This document shows, one piece after another, positions 45,300 to 56,849 of a stretch of DNA of 64,000 nucleotides. The translations under genes were made by a program, and so were the position numbers. The first letter of the stretch is position 1. Every line of letters begins with the position of its first letter. The stretch is taken from positions 53,950,635 through 54,014,634 of the forward strand of contig NC_087069.1 of NCBI RefSeq assembly GCF_963678635.1, written 5' to 3'. The notes under the pieces were generated by a model. It worked only from the letters and a program-made list of their open reading frames with translations, ran no database searches and was not told where the DNA came from. This stretch comes from Symsagittifera roscoffensis (Eukaryota > Xenacoelomorpha > Acoela > Convolutidae).

Positions 45300-45720
45300 G
45301 AGCATCCGATTCTTCTGATTGAACACAAAATTTAGATTTGGGATGTTAATTTTCGAGACAAGCCAAAAGTTTTCAAAAAACAGTCAAAAATCATAAATTC
45401 ACTCTTCCGAAGGGCATAACTTTGTCTCTCCATTGAACCAAAATTCTTTGATATGGGAGGGTAGTTTTCGAGAAAAGTCAAAAAGTACTGAAAAACGGTC
45501 AAAAACTCAAAAAATTGACTTTACTGAGTGACATAACTTTTCGTGTAAATCAAACTGGGCGCAGCGGCTTATACAGGGCAGCCGCTCGTAAATTTGATTG
45601 AAATTAAATTCTCTTATTTGCGAGAATTGTTTTTTGAGAAAAACCGAGTTTAAAATTAAACAGTCAAAAAATCAAAAACCGACTTTTCCGAGGCTCATAA
45701 TTTTTTGTGCGAGAAAATTT
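45300..45720. repeat. Tandem repeat, three diverged units of about 130-150 bp
   Basis: Each unit carries AACAGTCAAAAATCAWAAA, a CTTTTCCGAGGSCATAACTT-like segment and TTTTCGAGAAAAGYCAAAA; unit centres lie near 45390, 45510 and 45670. There is resemblance to the 172-bp units at 1338-1860 read on the other strand. Confidence 0.5.
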
Positions 45721-45896
45721 GGCTCTTTTTCCTAACAAACCCCCCCCCCCCCACCTGCAATTCTTTTATTTGAAGTTACTGTTCACTTTGTCCGATTATC
45801 GTGAAAATTGACATGCAGACTAATAAGGCCATAACAAGCATTTTCCCCTGCATAAAATTCATGTTTGAGCGAGGTGGGGGGAAAAGGAAAAAGAGC
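45721..45896. mobile_element. GGCTCTTTTTCC-family MITE
   Basis: GGCTCTTTTTCCTAACAAAC then C13 and ACCTGCAATTC; right end GAGGTGGGGGGAAAAGGAAA plus AAGAGC. Interior CTTTGTCCGATTATCGTGAA. A further right half is at about 45990-46053. Confidence 0.75.
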
Positions 45897-46214
45897 GAAA
45901 AATTGGGCGGAACTTATTTATGCAGGGGAACTTCCCATAACCCGTTTGACCCTTGAACCCAAAATTGGCTCTTAAATATTATAACAATCGCACAATGTGC
46001 ACAAAACTTTTACTTGTAAAATTTGCAGGTAGAGGGGAAGGGAAGAGCCCCAAAATCTCAGATTTGGGTGGGTTGTTTAAAAAAAATGTTATTAATTTCT
46101 CCCCTCAGACTTTTTTGAACGCTTTAGAAAGTCGCGTAAAGTAAAAATATACCATGGGGTTGCTTAGGCACACAGGGAAGTGTAAAGTTTGCGCAATTCG
46201 TTGAATGCGCTTTT

Positions 46215-46397
46215 GGCTCTTTTTCCTCACAAACCTCACATAAGCATAACTTTTACGGTGTAACGAGGGTTTTACAAGGTAAAGCTGCATACCAAATAAG
46301 TTTGTCATAGTGGCGTAATTTTTGTAACATTCGGATGATGTGACCGAAATTTCAATAGTAAAAAATTTAGCAGGGGGGGGGGGGAAGAAAAAGAGCC
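46215..46397. mobile_element. GGCTCTTTTTCC-family MITE
   Basis: GGCTCTTTTTCCTCACAAAC to GGGGGGAAGAAAAAGAGCC. Interior ACGGTGTAACGAGGGTTTTA and AACATTCGGATGATGTGA, shared with 48520-48592. 46398-47056 holds a fragment of the same family (46420-46600) and otherwise nothing. Confidence 0.75.
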
Positions 46398-47056
46398 AAG
46401 CTTTAAAACTATCAAAAGAACGTCCCCCTCCTCCTCCACCTCACATGAGCATCAAACTTGTAGTTAACGAGTGACTTCAATTACGCCGTGACAAAGTTTT
46501 TATTGTTGATAAATAACTTTGTTGTCTGCATTATTATTTTACTGCAGTGCAGCTATACATCATTATGAGACTTTGCAGAAGAGTAAAACGGAAAAAGCCC
46601 AAGCCTCTTAGGACCAATTGAACCTATAGCTATGAAAACCAGTCATTCATCTTTTATCTAAGATCATCATGAGTATCAATGAAATCACAAACTATTCTGA
46701 AATTCCTTCGATTTGTTTCCCGCACTTTATTCGAGTGACTGACTCATACAATCAAAAATCACGCAACTATTAGAAAACAAATCACAAAAAATATATAAGT
46801 ATAAAAAACAGAAGCAACCAATCCGAAACAATATAAACCAAAAAAAAATGGCAGACGGGACAGAAAATTTCCAAGGTTCTGATGCTTTTCAAGAGTCTGC
46901 TTATCACAAGACGCTTCTGGATGCTGAACAAGAAGAGGCATATGGTGTCAGCATGGACAGGATAGTCCCACCATCTCTTTTTAGCCTCATCTTCCATTCC
47001 TTATTGTAAATGTGGGCTTTATTCCACTAACCCCCCACGCACACGCACAAACACAC

Positions 47057-47362
47057 GGCTCTTTTTCCTTTTCCCCCATATCTCACTAGTACTTGACATC
47101 CGGACTAATTAGGCTGTGCCAAACATGTTTGGTGCTCATATTTAACCTTGTAAAATCGCTCGTTACACCATAAAATTGATGGTAGTGAGTCACTACCATC
47201 AATTTTATGGTGTAACGAGCGATTTTACAAGGTTAAATATGAGCAACAAACATGTTTGGCACAGCCTAATTAGTCCGGATGTTAATTTTCATAACGATCC
47301 GACAATGTGAACAGTAACTTTACTAGTAAAAAATTGCAGGTGGGGGAAAAGGAAAGAGAGCC
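47057..47362. mobile_element. GGCTCTTTTTCC-family MITE with palindromic duplication
   Basis: GGCTCTTTTTCCTTTTCCCC at the left and GGTGGGGGAAAAGGAAAGAG plus AGCC at the right. At 306 bp it is about 110 bp longer than its relatives because its interior is present twice as an inverted repeat (47096-47282). Confidence 0.8.
47096..47282. repeat. 187-bp near-perfect palindrome
   Basis: Arms 47096-47188 and 47190-47282 (93 bp each) are reverse complements apart from one mismatch (GCACCA versus GCAACA as read) around a single central base at 47189. It has almost no spacer, so it could extrude as a cruciform. Confidence 0.9.
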
Positions 47363-47443
47363 ACACACACACACACACACACAAACATACCACACACGCA
47401 CACACACAAACACACCACACACGCACACACACAAACACACACA

Positions 47444-47491
<48 letters not shown>
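47363..47491. repeat. (AC)n/(AG)n compound microsatellite
   Basis: About 98 bp of interrupted CA repeats with internal ACAAACAT/ACCACACACGC variants, followed by about 30 bp of pure GA repeats. It directly abuts the MITE terminus at 47362. Confidence 0.95.
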
Positions 47492-47496
<5 letters not shown>

Positions 47497-47501
47497 ATAC
47501 A

Positions 47502-47905
47502 CAGGGGTGGATTTAGGGTGGAGGGGCGAGGGGGGACGTTTCTTTTTTCAGGGATTCGACCCACTGCCGACCAGTTTGGCACTTTTTAAGAAATACAATT
47601 TTGGCCGACCGACCTTTTTCTTAAGGCGTTTTCGGCCCCATATTATACTAATTTTGAAAAGTGAGAGCGCTCAAAAATTTCTGTCAAAAATTTCCAAAAA
47701 TTGCCTAAAAGCGCCCTTTTTTGGCATTTTTTTCCTCAAAATTTTGCCTGCGGAAAAGAAAAATTGGCCAAAACAGGGTTTTGTTAGGGCTTTGTGAGAG
47801 CTCGGAAAATCAATTTCCTCGACCTAAAAAAAGGCCGACAAAATTCGAAAATTGTTTGAAATGCGCCCCCCTCCCACCCTCGAGAAAATCCTAGATCCGC
47901 CCCTG
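47502..47905. mobile_element. hAT-like MITE, complete
   Basis: CAGGGGTGGATTTAGG at the left and CCTAGATCCGCCCCTG at the right are terminal inverted repeats with three mismatches. The flanking 8-mers ACCATACA and CCCACACA match at 6 of 8 positions, consistent with an old 8-bp hAT-type target duplication. The 404-bp interior is non-coding. Confidence 0.75.
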
Positions 47906-47995
47906 CCCACACATATGTTTGAGTTTCAGTATTTGCAAAACTAATTTAGCATTGTCAGAATGCAATAAAATTTTGCATGGTGAACAAAGTAAATT

Positions 47996-48219
47996 GGCTC
48001 TTTTCCAGTCCCCCCCTTTAAATTCAATTTTGAAAAGCTTATTTAACGTTGTCATAATGCAATGAAACTTGGCGTGGTGAACAGATCGGCAACATTGAAC
48101 AGATTTGTTCTTCATACTTTACTTCGTAACATCACGCATTTAGCCGTAATAGTACAAAAAACAAACATAAAACTCGATATTTTGAAAAGTGGGGGGGGGG
48201 GGGGGAGTGGAAAAGAGCC
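47996..48219. mobile_element. GGCTCTTTTCC-family MITE, full copy
   Basis: GGCTCTTTTCCAGTCCCCCC to GGGGGGAGTGGAAAAGAGCC, with interior TGAAACTTGGCGTGGTGAAC and ATCACGCATTTAGCCGTAAT. Same subfamily as 1-157 and 2781-2953. Confidence 0.8.
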
Positions 48220-48225
48220 ACTAAA

Positions 48226-48897
48226 TTTTGTGAACTGATTTGTTCTTCGTACTTACATCGCACCATTTCATTACTTATCAATCGAACAATGTAAACAAAT
48301 GTTTTATCTGTGAAGTTTTACGTGTGGGGGAAGGGGAGAAAAAGAAAGCCATACTTTGAAGCGAACCTCAAACTTTTGTAAACGGCTAGAAAATTTTTAG
48401 CCAAGGTTTCACTTGTCAAAAATAGTGCCCTGAGTTTTTTTAAGTGTGTAAGACAAAATGAAAACAACTAAAATTTCAAGTTTGACATATTGGCGTAACT
48501 AGTTCGCCGGCCAACTTTTGTAGCGTTCGGATGATGTGAACGAAACTTCACTAGCAATATTTTGCAGATGGGGGAAAGAGAAAAAGAGCCAGGCTTTCAA
48601 AACTATTTCAGTGTTTGAAAATTTAATTTGGCATTGTCATCATGCAATAAAAATTTGCATGGTGAAAAAACTAATTTTTGTGAACAGATTTGTTCTTCGT
48701 ACTTACATCACACCATTTCATTACTTATCAGTCGAACAATGTAAACAAAATTTATATCTGTGAAGTTATGCGTGTGGGGGAAAGAAACAAAAAGAGAGCC
48801 AAACTATGAATCAAACCTCAAACTTTTGTATACGGCTAGAAATTTTTTAGTCAAAGTTTTCACTAGTCAAAAACAGTGGCCTGATTTTTTTGGAACT
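48226..48897. repeat. Tandem duplication, period about 450 bp
   Basis: 48231-48440 and 48679-48890 share GATTTGTTCTTCGTACTTAC, CCATTTCATTACTTATCA and AACCTCAAACTTTTGTA. Each contains half of a GGCTCTTTTTCC-type element (TGGGGGAAAG...AGAGCC). Confidence 0.65.
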
Positions 48898-48916
48898 GTA
48901 TATGACAAAAAAAAAT

Positions 48917-50405
48917 AAATAAAATTTCGGTTTGGATTTGCAACACTAACTTTTAGTCAATTTTATATTTTTTTTGGATTGAAAAATGCAGCCTGAACTA
49001 GGTTATAGACAAATACATTAAATGTTTGCACGCAACCTTTCATCGGGATTCCCCCGCTCAGTAAATTATAGCCCCCTCTCAACCTTTCCAATTATAGTCC
49101 CCTCCCTCCAATGTTCCAATTATACACACGCCACCCGTATTGATTTATACTACTATAAAAATTGAACTTAATTTAACGAAAGTAAATCAAAAAAACTAAC
49201 GCTTCAATTGCAAAATGCTAATTAATAATTTTAGGCAAGTGTAAGTCACACAATTTTTCTGGGTTTTTTACCTAACAACTAAAACATTTAAATTAATGAT
49301 TCGAATGTCAACATCAAATAAATATAAGTTGTTTCCATGTTGTTTTTCCGTAGGTTGCCAAAGAAGGATCTTCACGAAAAATAGATAGAAAATATTACTT
49401 AAATTCATATTTTTTAGTCTTGTAAGTTGAACTGCAGCTGTTTATGTTTAGTAAGAACTAATTTTCTGGAAAAAAAAAACAATTTTCGATGTAATGGCTG
49501 CTGAATCTTGCTTGAAAGTGTACTTTTTTTATTTCTTCTGTTCTCGTCAATTATGTTGTTAGGGTACTTGATTTTTGTGGATGCCGTTAGTAGTTTATGT
49601 TTGGTTTTCCATAGATGGCAAACTATTTTCCCATCGAGAAACAAGGAAACCGGAAGTACTCTGTATTCCTGCTGTGACAGGAGAAAATTTGATTCTTAAT
49701 CTGATCTTAAGCTGGTCTTTATTGCCCAACTGAGTCGTTTTTCAAGGGATTTTGTTAGATTAGATTTAAAACTGCTGAATAGTATTGCGGGTTAGTGCAG
49801 ATGGCTTATGAGGAAAGCATTCAATAATAGTAATTGGTTTTTTGTTTTCAGTGGTTTTTGATGTCATTATCTTCACAAAATAGTAGTGTATCATCTGCAT
49901 ATTTTACCACTTTGCAAGATTCAGTTATATTTTTGTTCAAGTCATTTATGTATAGGTTGAAAATAAGGGGTCCCAAAATTGTAACTTTAAGTACGCCTTG
50001 ATGAAGTGAGGTCCAATTGGATTCAGTCTTATTTACTACAGTTTTCTGCTGTCTAAGGTTTTTGAAGTTATGAATAATTTCAATTGTCTCTTCAGAGAAT
50101 CCCAAATCGTACAATTTGTTCTTTAAATGATCGTGGTTTATAGAAACGAAAACTTTTGAAAATTCTAATAAAGATACGGCAACATTTTTATTTTTACCCT
50201 TTGATTTGCGGAAGAAGAAGAAGAAGAAGGAGAAGTAGAGACTTTATTAGTGAATGATACTTCATATAAAATTAAAATTTTGAGTTTGCGTAATTCAAGC
50301 TTTGAGTTCAATTCTTAATGTTCAGGAACGACATGTATTGCAACGGCATTTGATGAAGAAAGTGCAAGGATTGTCGAGATTGAAGGTTGATTGAAGTTGC
50401 TGTTT
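48917..50405. repeat. 1.48-kb block A (direct repeat of 57537-59012)
   Basis: Near-identical, with a few differences per 100 bases by eye, to block B. Both include TTGCAACACTAACTTTTAGTC, CCCCGCTCAGTAAATTATAG, the LINE RT fragment and the (GAA)n tract. Block A continues into LINE RT at 50405; block B stops at 59012. Confidence 0.85.
49848..50207 (-). pseudogene. LINE RT fragment (element L3)
   Basis: SLLEFSKVFVSINHDHLKNK (motif A, Asp replaced) and, 90 residues on, KVVKYADDTLLFCEDND with an intact Y-A-D-D box; TILGPLIFNLYINDL precedes it. The fragment is cut at its 5' end by the (GAA)n tail of the neighbouring LINE. A degenerate C-terminal stretch continues toward 49414. Confidence 0.75.
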
Positions 50406-51370
50406 AAGGAAATTGAAGAGTAGAGTCTTGGTTTGTGAGACTGTAGTTGTAGAGTTGATGTCGACTTTTGCTAAAACACTATTGAAGCTATGAATTGTTC
50501 TTTAGAAAAAGCTCCCAAGGGAACAGAATTTGCGGGTAAGAGGTACAGAGAATACCATTCTCTGACTGGATCTGTTACCCGGTCTCGATTCACTAACAGT
50601 AACATAGTCATTAGTATCGAAGTCATAACAGTTATGTAACAGTTTGAAGAAGAGAAGACAATCAGTAAAAATAATTTGATAGCAAATAGGCAGTATTTTT
50701 AACATCACAAGACTGTCAGTATAATTAGTGGAACCAATTATCCACTTTACTGCCTTTTTCTGGAATTTTTCCAAATCACGTAGCTCTGATAAATTTGGGT
50801 ACCAAATACAAGAGTTATAAAGTATAATGGACCTCACACAAGAAATGTACATTTGAAGCTTAGTTTTAACAGGTGATTTGAAAGGAACATTACGCTTTAA
50901 ATAATGAAAACACTTTGTGGTTTTACCAAGTTTTGCAGAAACATGGTGATTCCAAGACAAAGTAGGCGAGATATAAATACCCAAGTCTTTGATATGATCA
51001 ACAGAGCATATTTCTGTTCCGTTAAGACTGAAAATAAAGCTGTTGTTTGAAATGAATTTAGTTTTGTCTGGATGAAAACCAAGACCGTTTTGTGTTGCCC
51101 AGGTCTCTACCGAATCTAAATCAGACTGAAAATTGTCATGACAGTTGTCTCGATAAAGCAGTTTCAGGTCATCAGTAAATAAAGACGGTGAGGAATACTT
51201 GACAACATCCGGGAGGTCATTGATACAAATAAGGATTAAAAGTGGTCCTAAAATGATTCCTTGTGGTACACCGCTAGAAATGTAACCTTTGTGAGATAGA
51301 ATATTGTTAATACGTACTCTTTGTGAGCGATTGGAAAGATAAGATGAAATTAGCATGATAAAATTTTCGT
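50208..51370 (-). mobile_element. 5'-truncated LINE (element L2) with (TTC)n tail
   Basis: Contains the RT pseudogene at 50502-51356, a 3' untranslated stretch, and a GAAGAAGAAG tract at 50208-50230, which on the minus strand is a 3' (TTC)n tail. Its insertion severs element L3. Confidence 0.7.
50502..51356 (-). pseudogene. LINE reverse transcriptase, C-terminal half
   Basis: A single open frame of 284 codons: SYLSNRSQRVRINN, SSGVPQGIILGPLLILICIN (G-V-P-Q-G motif), then LFTDDLKLLY, the F/Y-A-D-D box with Ala changed to Thr. HIKDLGIYISPTLSWNHHV and the LMLKILPICYQIIFTDCL stretch follow. Endonuclease and motif A are absent (5' truncation near 51370). The frame is remarkably intact for a truncated copy, so this insertion is younger than the LINE at 21-24 kb. 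Confidence 0.8.
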
Positions 51371-51487
51371 CAAAACCAAAAGAAGACTTTTGTGTATGAG
51401 TTTATTTTTTGTCCTTGCGCTTTTGATGGTTGAATCAATTACTTTTTCATTTCTTTTCCTCAAAAAAACTTCCGAGTCTGGAAAACA

Positions 51488-52990
51488 TGTAATTCAGGAC
51501 AAGAAGTTGGGTGAACACTCAATTCGCAGCTCAGGAAGTAGTTCAGCTCGTGGCCTCAGTCCAACGTGTCAACCTGGAACCTGCTTCATAGTTCTTGTCA
51601 TTTTCAAATTTTGAACCGCCTTTCACTAGATGTCTCTAGAAATCTGACGATGAGTCACAACTCTCAACCAAATGCTAATTATTTTGAAACCATATGTATA
51701 AACTCACAGAGTATTTAAACATCAAATACCCGTGTCAGCTTGCCAAACCTAAATGTATATAGTACGTATGAGCCACAGGAACAGCTACCTTTGACCAACT
51801 TATACAGTAACAACCCTTTAATGCAGAGTAGTTTTCATCAGTCTATTATTCCCGACGAGCTAAAGGCCCGTTGCTCAAGAATTTTTTTTTTCTCAAATAC
51901 TTCTACAAGTTTTGTGTACCAATCGCTTTTACCCACTAACGTTTGTCCTCTCAACCCTTCAACAGTCACCTTAACAACTCAAAACGAATGTCCAATCGTT
52001 CTCGAGGGAAGGAACAATTTTTTTGTCGGTAATCCTAAAGCTGTAGACTCCGCTATCTATTCGGAACCGCTGATGCCGCTTATACAAGTGAGAACAATCA
52101 ATCTGGGCCAATTAGGTCCTCGAGCATTAAACCAATCACTAATCAAGATCTAACTAAAACCTTGACACTGAGCCAGAAAAGTCATTTGCCTCAGTAGAAA
52201 TTGTCTTCTTTCGACGGAAATCCATTGCAGAGGTGTCTTGGACAACCACAGACGATTGTGGCGGCTCAATTTGAAAAACTTCAGAATTTTACCCCTCTCC
52301 AAAGGCACAATTCAGTAAGCCTTAAAAGTTTTGCTTCCTGTATATCTGGTCTTGTCGCTGTTTTAAAATCGTTAGGATAAGAGTACGACTTGAAGAGTAC
52401 ATTTTTTTTGAGTGAAGTTATTTCAAAATGGCCTCCAAATACGAAAGAGTCGTAGTCTCTTCAGTATGTAAAGAAATGTTGGAGACAGCCAACACTTTTA
52501 GATTTCAATGACTGGCTACGCCACAAGGCTGAGGCACATGAACGCATGCGTGTCAGTCAGAAAAAGTCACGACCTGAGGAGACAACAAAGACTGGTTCAA
52601 TAAACCACCCACAAAAGTTTTTGCCGCTGCTTCAAAAATAAAAAACCATTTTTTGCTCCGTGCCTCCAGTGTAAGGGTAAAGACCCACTCTGGAGTGGTT
52701 CTATATTTAAGGAAAACACCCCAACTCAACCAGCTCAGTTCTCCGCTCAAAATAGGTTGTGTTTTGCCTACTTGCAACCTGACCACAGTAACGAAAATGC
52801 CCTGAAGCCCGCAAATTAACTAAGCCTGGTTGTGAAAGCACCCATAATGTCTTGTTGGATGGTGCTGAGAAATTTTTCAGCGTAAGGCTTTAAAACAAAG
52901 AGTTAAACCTTAGCAATATTAAATGCTACTCAAATTCAAACAGTAATGTCCCGCCCAACCGGAATAAACCGCAAACTTCGTCATCGAACG
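51488..52990 (+). pseudogene. gag: BEL/Pao gag relic, copy 2
   Basis: Begins KKLGEHSIRSSGSSS, equal to copy 1 near 38295, then a Gln/Asn/Pro-rich stretch (SLLPTNVCPLNPSTV). The zinc-knuckle region near 52750 reads CFAYLQPDHSNEN, with the second Cys lost. Multiple frameshifts. Confidence 0.7.
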
Positions 52991-52996
52991 TAGCCT

Positions 52997-53779
52997 GTGC
53001 TTCGATTGGAAATAAGTTCACACACAGTCGTGACCACTGCTCTTGTAATGTGCGAGTCCTGTTGTACCCACTCATTGGTCTGGGCGGGCCTAGCACACCG
53101 TTTGAATTTAGCTGGCCAAAAGCTAAATATTCTGGTAAACGGCTTCAATTCGACGAAATCGGTTCCCACGCAACAAGTCGAAGTGAACGTATTGGCCAAA
53201 TTCGACCACCTTGAAAACTCGTTTAGAGTTACACCGTTGTCAATGACAACTTGAACGTTGGTTCCGAAACCATTGACGTTCCCATTCTCTAAGTCAGGTT
53301 TCCACGGCTACAGCCAATTACCTATTGTCTACAACTACTCCTCCGACGTTGAGATGATGTTGGGGCAGGATGTCTTTCATGCAATTAAGCTTCTGGAAAA
53401 CATAAAAGGAGGAAATCAAAAAACTCATGTCGCTGTCCGTATGCCCATTGGCTGGGTTCTCAGTGGCTCAATTCCATCGCCAAATGGTGTTCGAGCCACC
53501 ACTTTCAAGTTTAAGCTTGAAGACGTAGCACTTGCTGACCAAGTGAACAAATGGTACGAGCTAGAACCGTATGGCACGTTTAAGCAAGCTGATCCCCGTT
53601 CCGCAGCTGATAAACGTGATTTAAAAAAACTTGACTCTACCACGCTTCATGATGGCAGCCGTTATGTTGTCGGAATGCTCTTGGCTGTTGACAATATCCA
53701 TCTTAACTATAACTTTTACGCTTCAATGGTCCAGCTTAAGTCTCTCGAAAGGCGTCTAGAGAAAAAATTAAACCTCTAA
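52997..53779 (+). pseudogene. BEL/Pao protease and linker relic, copy 2
   Basis: ALVMCESCCTHSLVWAGLAH has the active-site Asp changed to Glu. GQKLNILVNGFNSTKSVPTQ follows. After a stop at 53252 the next frame gives VEMMLGQDVFHAIKLLENIK and VAVRMPIGWVLSGSIPSP, the conserved junction between protease and RT in BEL/Pao. The linker ends in SLERRLEKKL. Confidence 0.75.
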
Positions 53780-53799
53780 ACTTGCATCAATTTTCCAAG

Positions 53800-54640
53800 G
53801 TGATGTCGAGAAAGGTTACGTAGTCCTGGTTAGCCCTCAATACTTGAAAAATTATTCAGACCGAGAATGGTACGTACCGCAAAACCCAGTTTTAAACCCG
53901 AGCAAACCCGGCAAATTTCGGCGCGTTTTGAACGGTGCTTTCAAGTTTTACATCAAATCACAGAATAACTTCCTTCCCGTCGGCCCCGATCTGCATCAGA
54001 GATTTTTATTTGTTTTATTGCGCTTCCGAGAGCACAAATACGCAGTCTCCGCAGATATCGAAGGCATGTTTATGCAGGTCGGTTTACCAGAAAGCGATCA
54101 ACGTTCCTTGCAATTTTTGTGGCAGAAGAACCCCGCATCAGATGTGAGTAAAAATCAAGATACAAGGCATTTATTTGGAGCGAAACATTCTTCGACATGT
54201 GCTAACTATGCTCTTAACCGAACAGCCGTCGACAACCAAGATCGTTACCCCGAAGCCGCTTACGCCGTGCTAAACAAATTTTACATGTATGACTACCTCG
54301 GGTCTGTAAAAATATCCAGAAACTGCTTTAATGTTGAGTCGCACTTTAGCATGTTCTCGGTCTCAAATGGGACCACGTCACCGATACGTTGGTTTTGAGC
54401 GGATGAGTTAACCGCGAACCCAAAGACTCTGTTACTCAGCGATCGCTACTTACTTTTGTGTCCTCCGCGTTCGACCCCATATGTCTAGTCGCCCCGTATA
54501 CCGTACACGCACGTTTGCTTCTGAAAGAGATCTGGAGATTGCCAGTGAGTTGTGCCGCAGATTCACTGAAGGGCACTCCGGCTTGCCAGTTTTAGGGCAG
54601 CTCAAATTTCTCGATGCTTTTTTGACTTCCCAGTAGATGA
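53800..54640 (+). pseudogene. BEL/Pao reverse transcriptase relic, copy 2
   Basis: KPGKFRRVLNGAFKFYIKSQ, LPVGPDLHQRFLFVLLRFRE and KYAVSADIEGMFMQVGLPES (motif A Asp) lie in one frame of 184 codons. FYMYDYLGSV has Tyr in place of the first Asp of the catalytic Y-x-D-D. About 150 bp of RT present in copy 1 (41085-41230) is missing here, and the frame changes at that point (near 54350). Confidence 0.8.
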
Positions 54641-54756
54641 GGTTGAGCTGCACATGTTCGGTGTTAGCTCATTGGACGTTTTCTGTTCTGTAGCATTCCT
54701 TCGAGCTCAGAAAAACGCCTATTCCTAATGTCTTCGGTAAAGCAAGAGTAGCCCCG

Positions 54757-55300
54757 ATGAAGATGATTTCAAATTCAAAGTTGGAATTTCAAGCTGCGTT
54801 TCGTGCTAGTCGTCTGCCGGATGATATCGAGAAAGCACTGACACTGAGTGTTTCCATAGTGTTCATGAGTACTGACAGCACTACAGTCCTCCAGTGGATT
54901 AACCCGACAAGCAAACAGTCCGTGTTTGTAGCCAATCGAGTAGCCGAGTTACTGCAGTCAACATCATATGACCAATGGATCCATGTTTTGAGTAGAGACA
55001 ACCCTGCTGATACCGGAACTAGAGTTATTACTGCTGATTCCCTCAAGCAAAGCAGTTCGGTAAATGGCCCTTCCTTTTTGAAAACTTCTTATTGGCCCTT
55101 AAATCCAAATAGAGAAGTAACTGAGAAAACTCGCCTGGATGGTGCTGTCTAGATACCGGAACTAGAGGTATTACTGCTGATTCCCTCAAGCAAAGCAGTT
55201 GGGTAAATGGCCCTTCCTTTTTTAAAACTTCTTATTGGCCCTTCAATCCAAATAGAGAAGTAACTGAGAAAACTCGCCTGGATGGTGCGGTCTACGATCT
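54757..55300 (+). pseudogene. BEL/Pao RNase H relic with 143-bp tandem duplication
   Basis: LEFQAAFRASRLPDDIEKAL (catalytic Glu), MSTDSTTVLQWINPTSKQSV (Asp) and VLSRDNPADTGTR are present in one frame to 55152. Positions 55009-55151 are repeated at 55152-55294 (GATACCGGAACTAGAG... to CTGGATGGTGC), duplicating the SLKQSSxVNGPSF segment and breaking the frame. Confidence 0.75.
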
Positions 55301-55689
55301 GATTGAGGGTTTAGAGGTCTCTTCCAATTTTCGATGCACCGCTGTTTCGATTGAATTTGCCTTCCCTTGGGAAGAGTATAGCTCGTTCTCCAAGATAAAG
55401 CGGCTGGTCGCATAAATGTTGAGACTCCTAATTAAACATAGACATTTCAGATAGCCAGATAAGGCCATAATTGATCCAGCAGAAGTTGTCAATGCAGAAG
55501 AAAATCTTTTGCCCCTTTCGCAGTTAGAGTCATTCCCAGCTGAAAGTAAACAATTAATAGTTAGAAAGTATGTGGAAACATCGAACCGTATATCATCGAA
55601 CATCGAACAGCAACCGCATTCGAAACTCGCCATCCAAAAATATTGGATAGCCGCCATCGCCTAATCCGATTGTTTCTCCGTTTTTATCA

Positions 55690-56809
55690 CATTAAGCACG
55701 AGCTTCAGTCCGTCGACTACCTTCGTTCCGTCATTCATCACAACTTGTTGTACTACGCTTGAGATCTAGCCCTAAGAGCTATAATGATGCTATAATGATG
55801 TCTGTATGCGTATGCTGTAGAAAGCTAAAAGCAAAAACCGTTCGACCAATGATGTCTGACTTTCCCGCGGAGCATCTAGGTGACCGCCAGCCACCGTTAT
55901 CGAACTGCGGAGTCGATTGTTTTGGACCGCTCCTTGTAAGCATTCGTCGATCTTCCGAGAAACGCTGGGGTTTTCTTTTTACTAGCTTAATGACTTGCGC
56001 AATTCACATTGAGTTGGTTCCATATGTCAACACAAGTTCATCTGTGATGGCTATCGAGCGCTTTATTTCTAGGCGAAGAACACTCTCAAAAATTTGGTCG
56101 GACAACGGAACGAACTTCTTAGGAGCCGAAAAAGAGCTTCTTCTGTGCATCAACCATTAGAACGCAGAAGCTCCACTGTCGCTCGTACACAAAGGTATTA
56201 GGTGGAAGTATAATCCGCAAAGTGCACCATATCAACGTGGAGCATAGGAGCGAATAGTGCGCAGTTGTAATCGCATGTTTTATGCAATCTTAGGGTCAAT
56301 AAAAGTGACTGACGAGATTTTGATCACAAATATGTGTCTTGTTGAAGGTTCACTAAACGCCGATCCGCTCACTCTCGTTTTTGACGACCCAGATAGCCTT
56401 GAGGCTTTGACGCCGAATCATTTTCTTTTTAGGTCAGCACAGTCTAACGTTTCCGTCTCTAATGTTGAGTGAGAACTATTCTCACTCTAAATGCATTTCC
56501 CGTGCGCAGTTGCACGCAATCGCAATTTGGCAGCGTTGGTTAAGTGAGTTTGTCCCTGCACTCCATAAAAGAGTTAAGGCTGCTACCGAATATTCTTTGA
56601 AAACGGGAGGAGATATGGTGTGGTTAGTTGAAACCACTAGCCCTAAGGGCCACTGCCCATTAGCACGCATAATGTCGCTAAACTACGGCAAAGACAACAC
56701 CGCACGCTACGCAAACCTAAGGACCGTTTCTGGAAACTACAGTCGGCCGCTCGTTAAGCTCGTTCCGGTTCTCGCTCCTTCGGGAGTGGAGTATGTTTAT
56801 GCTACATAG
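55690..56809 (+). pseudogene. BEL/Pao integrase relic, copy 2
   Basis: CVCCRKLKAKTVRPMMSDFP is the end of the zinc module. SNCGVDCFGPLLVSIRRSSE holds the first catalytic Asp and KIWSDNGTNFLGAEKELLLC the second. A stop follows at 56158. LNADPLTLVFDDPDSLEALT and the DUF5641-like end (AIWQRWLSEFVPALHKRVKA to LVKLVPVLAPSG) continue in two further frames. Confidence 0.8.
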
Positions 56810-56849
56810 AATTCAAGTATAGTATAAAATCAGTATAGTTGCTTATCAA

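Noticed and set aside
47289-47582. 97-residue minus-strand frame rich in Val-Cys and Ser-Leu
   Set aside because: Pure translation of the (AC)n/(AG)n microsatellite.
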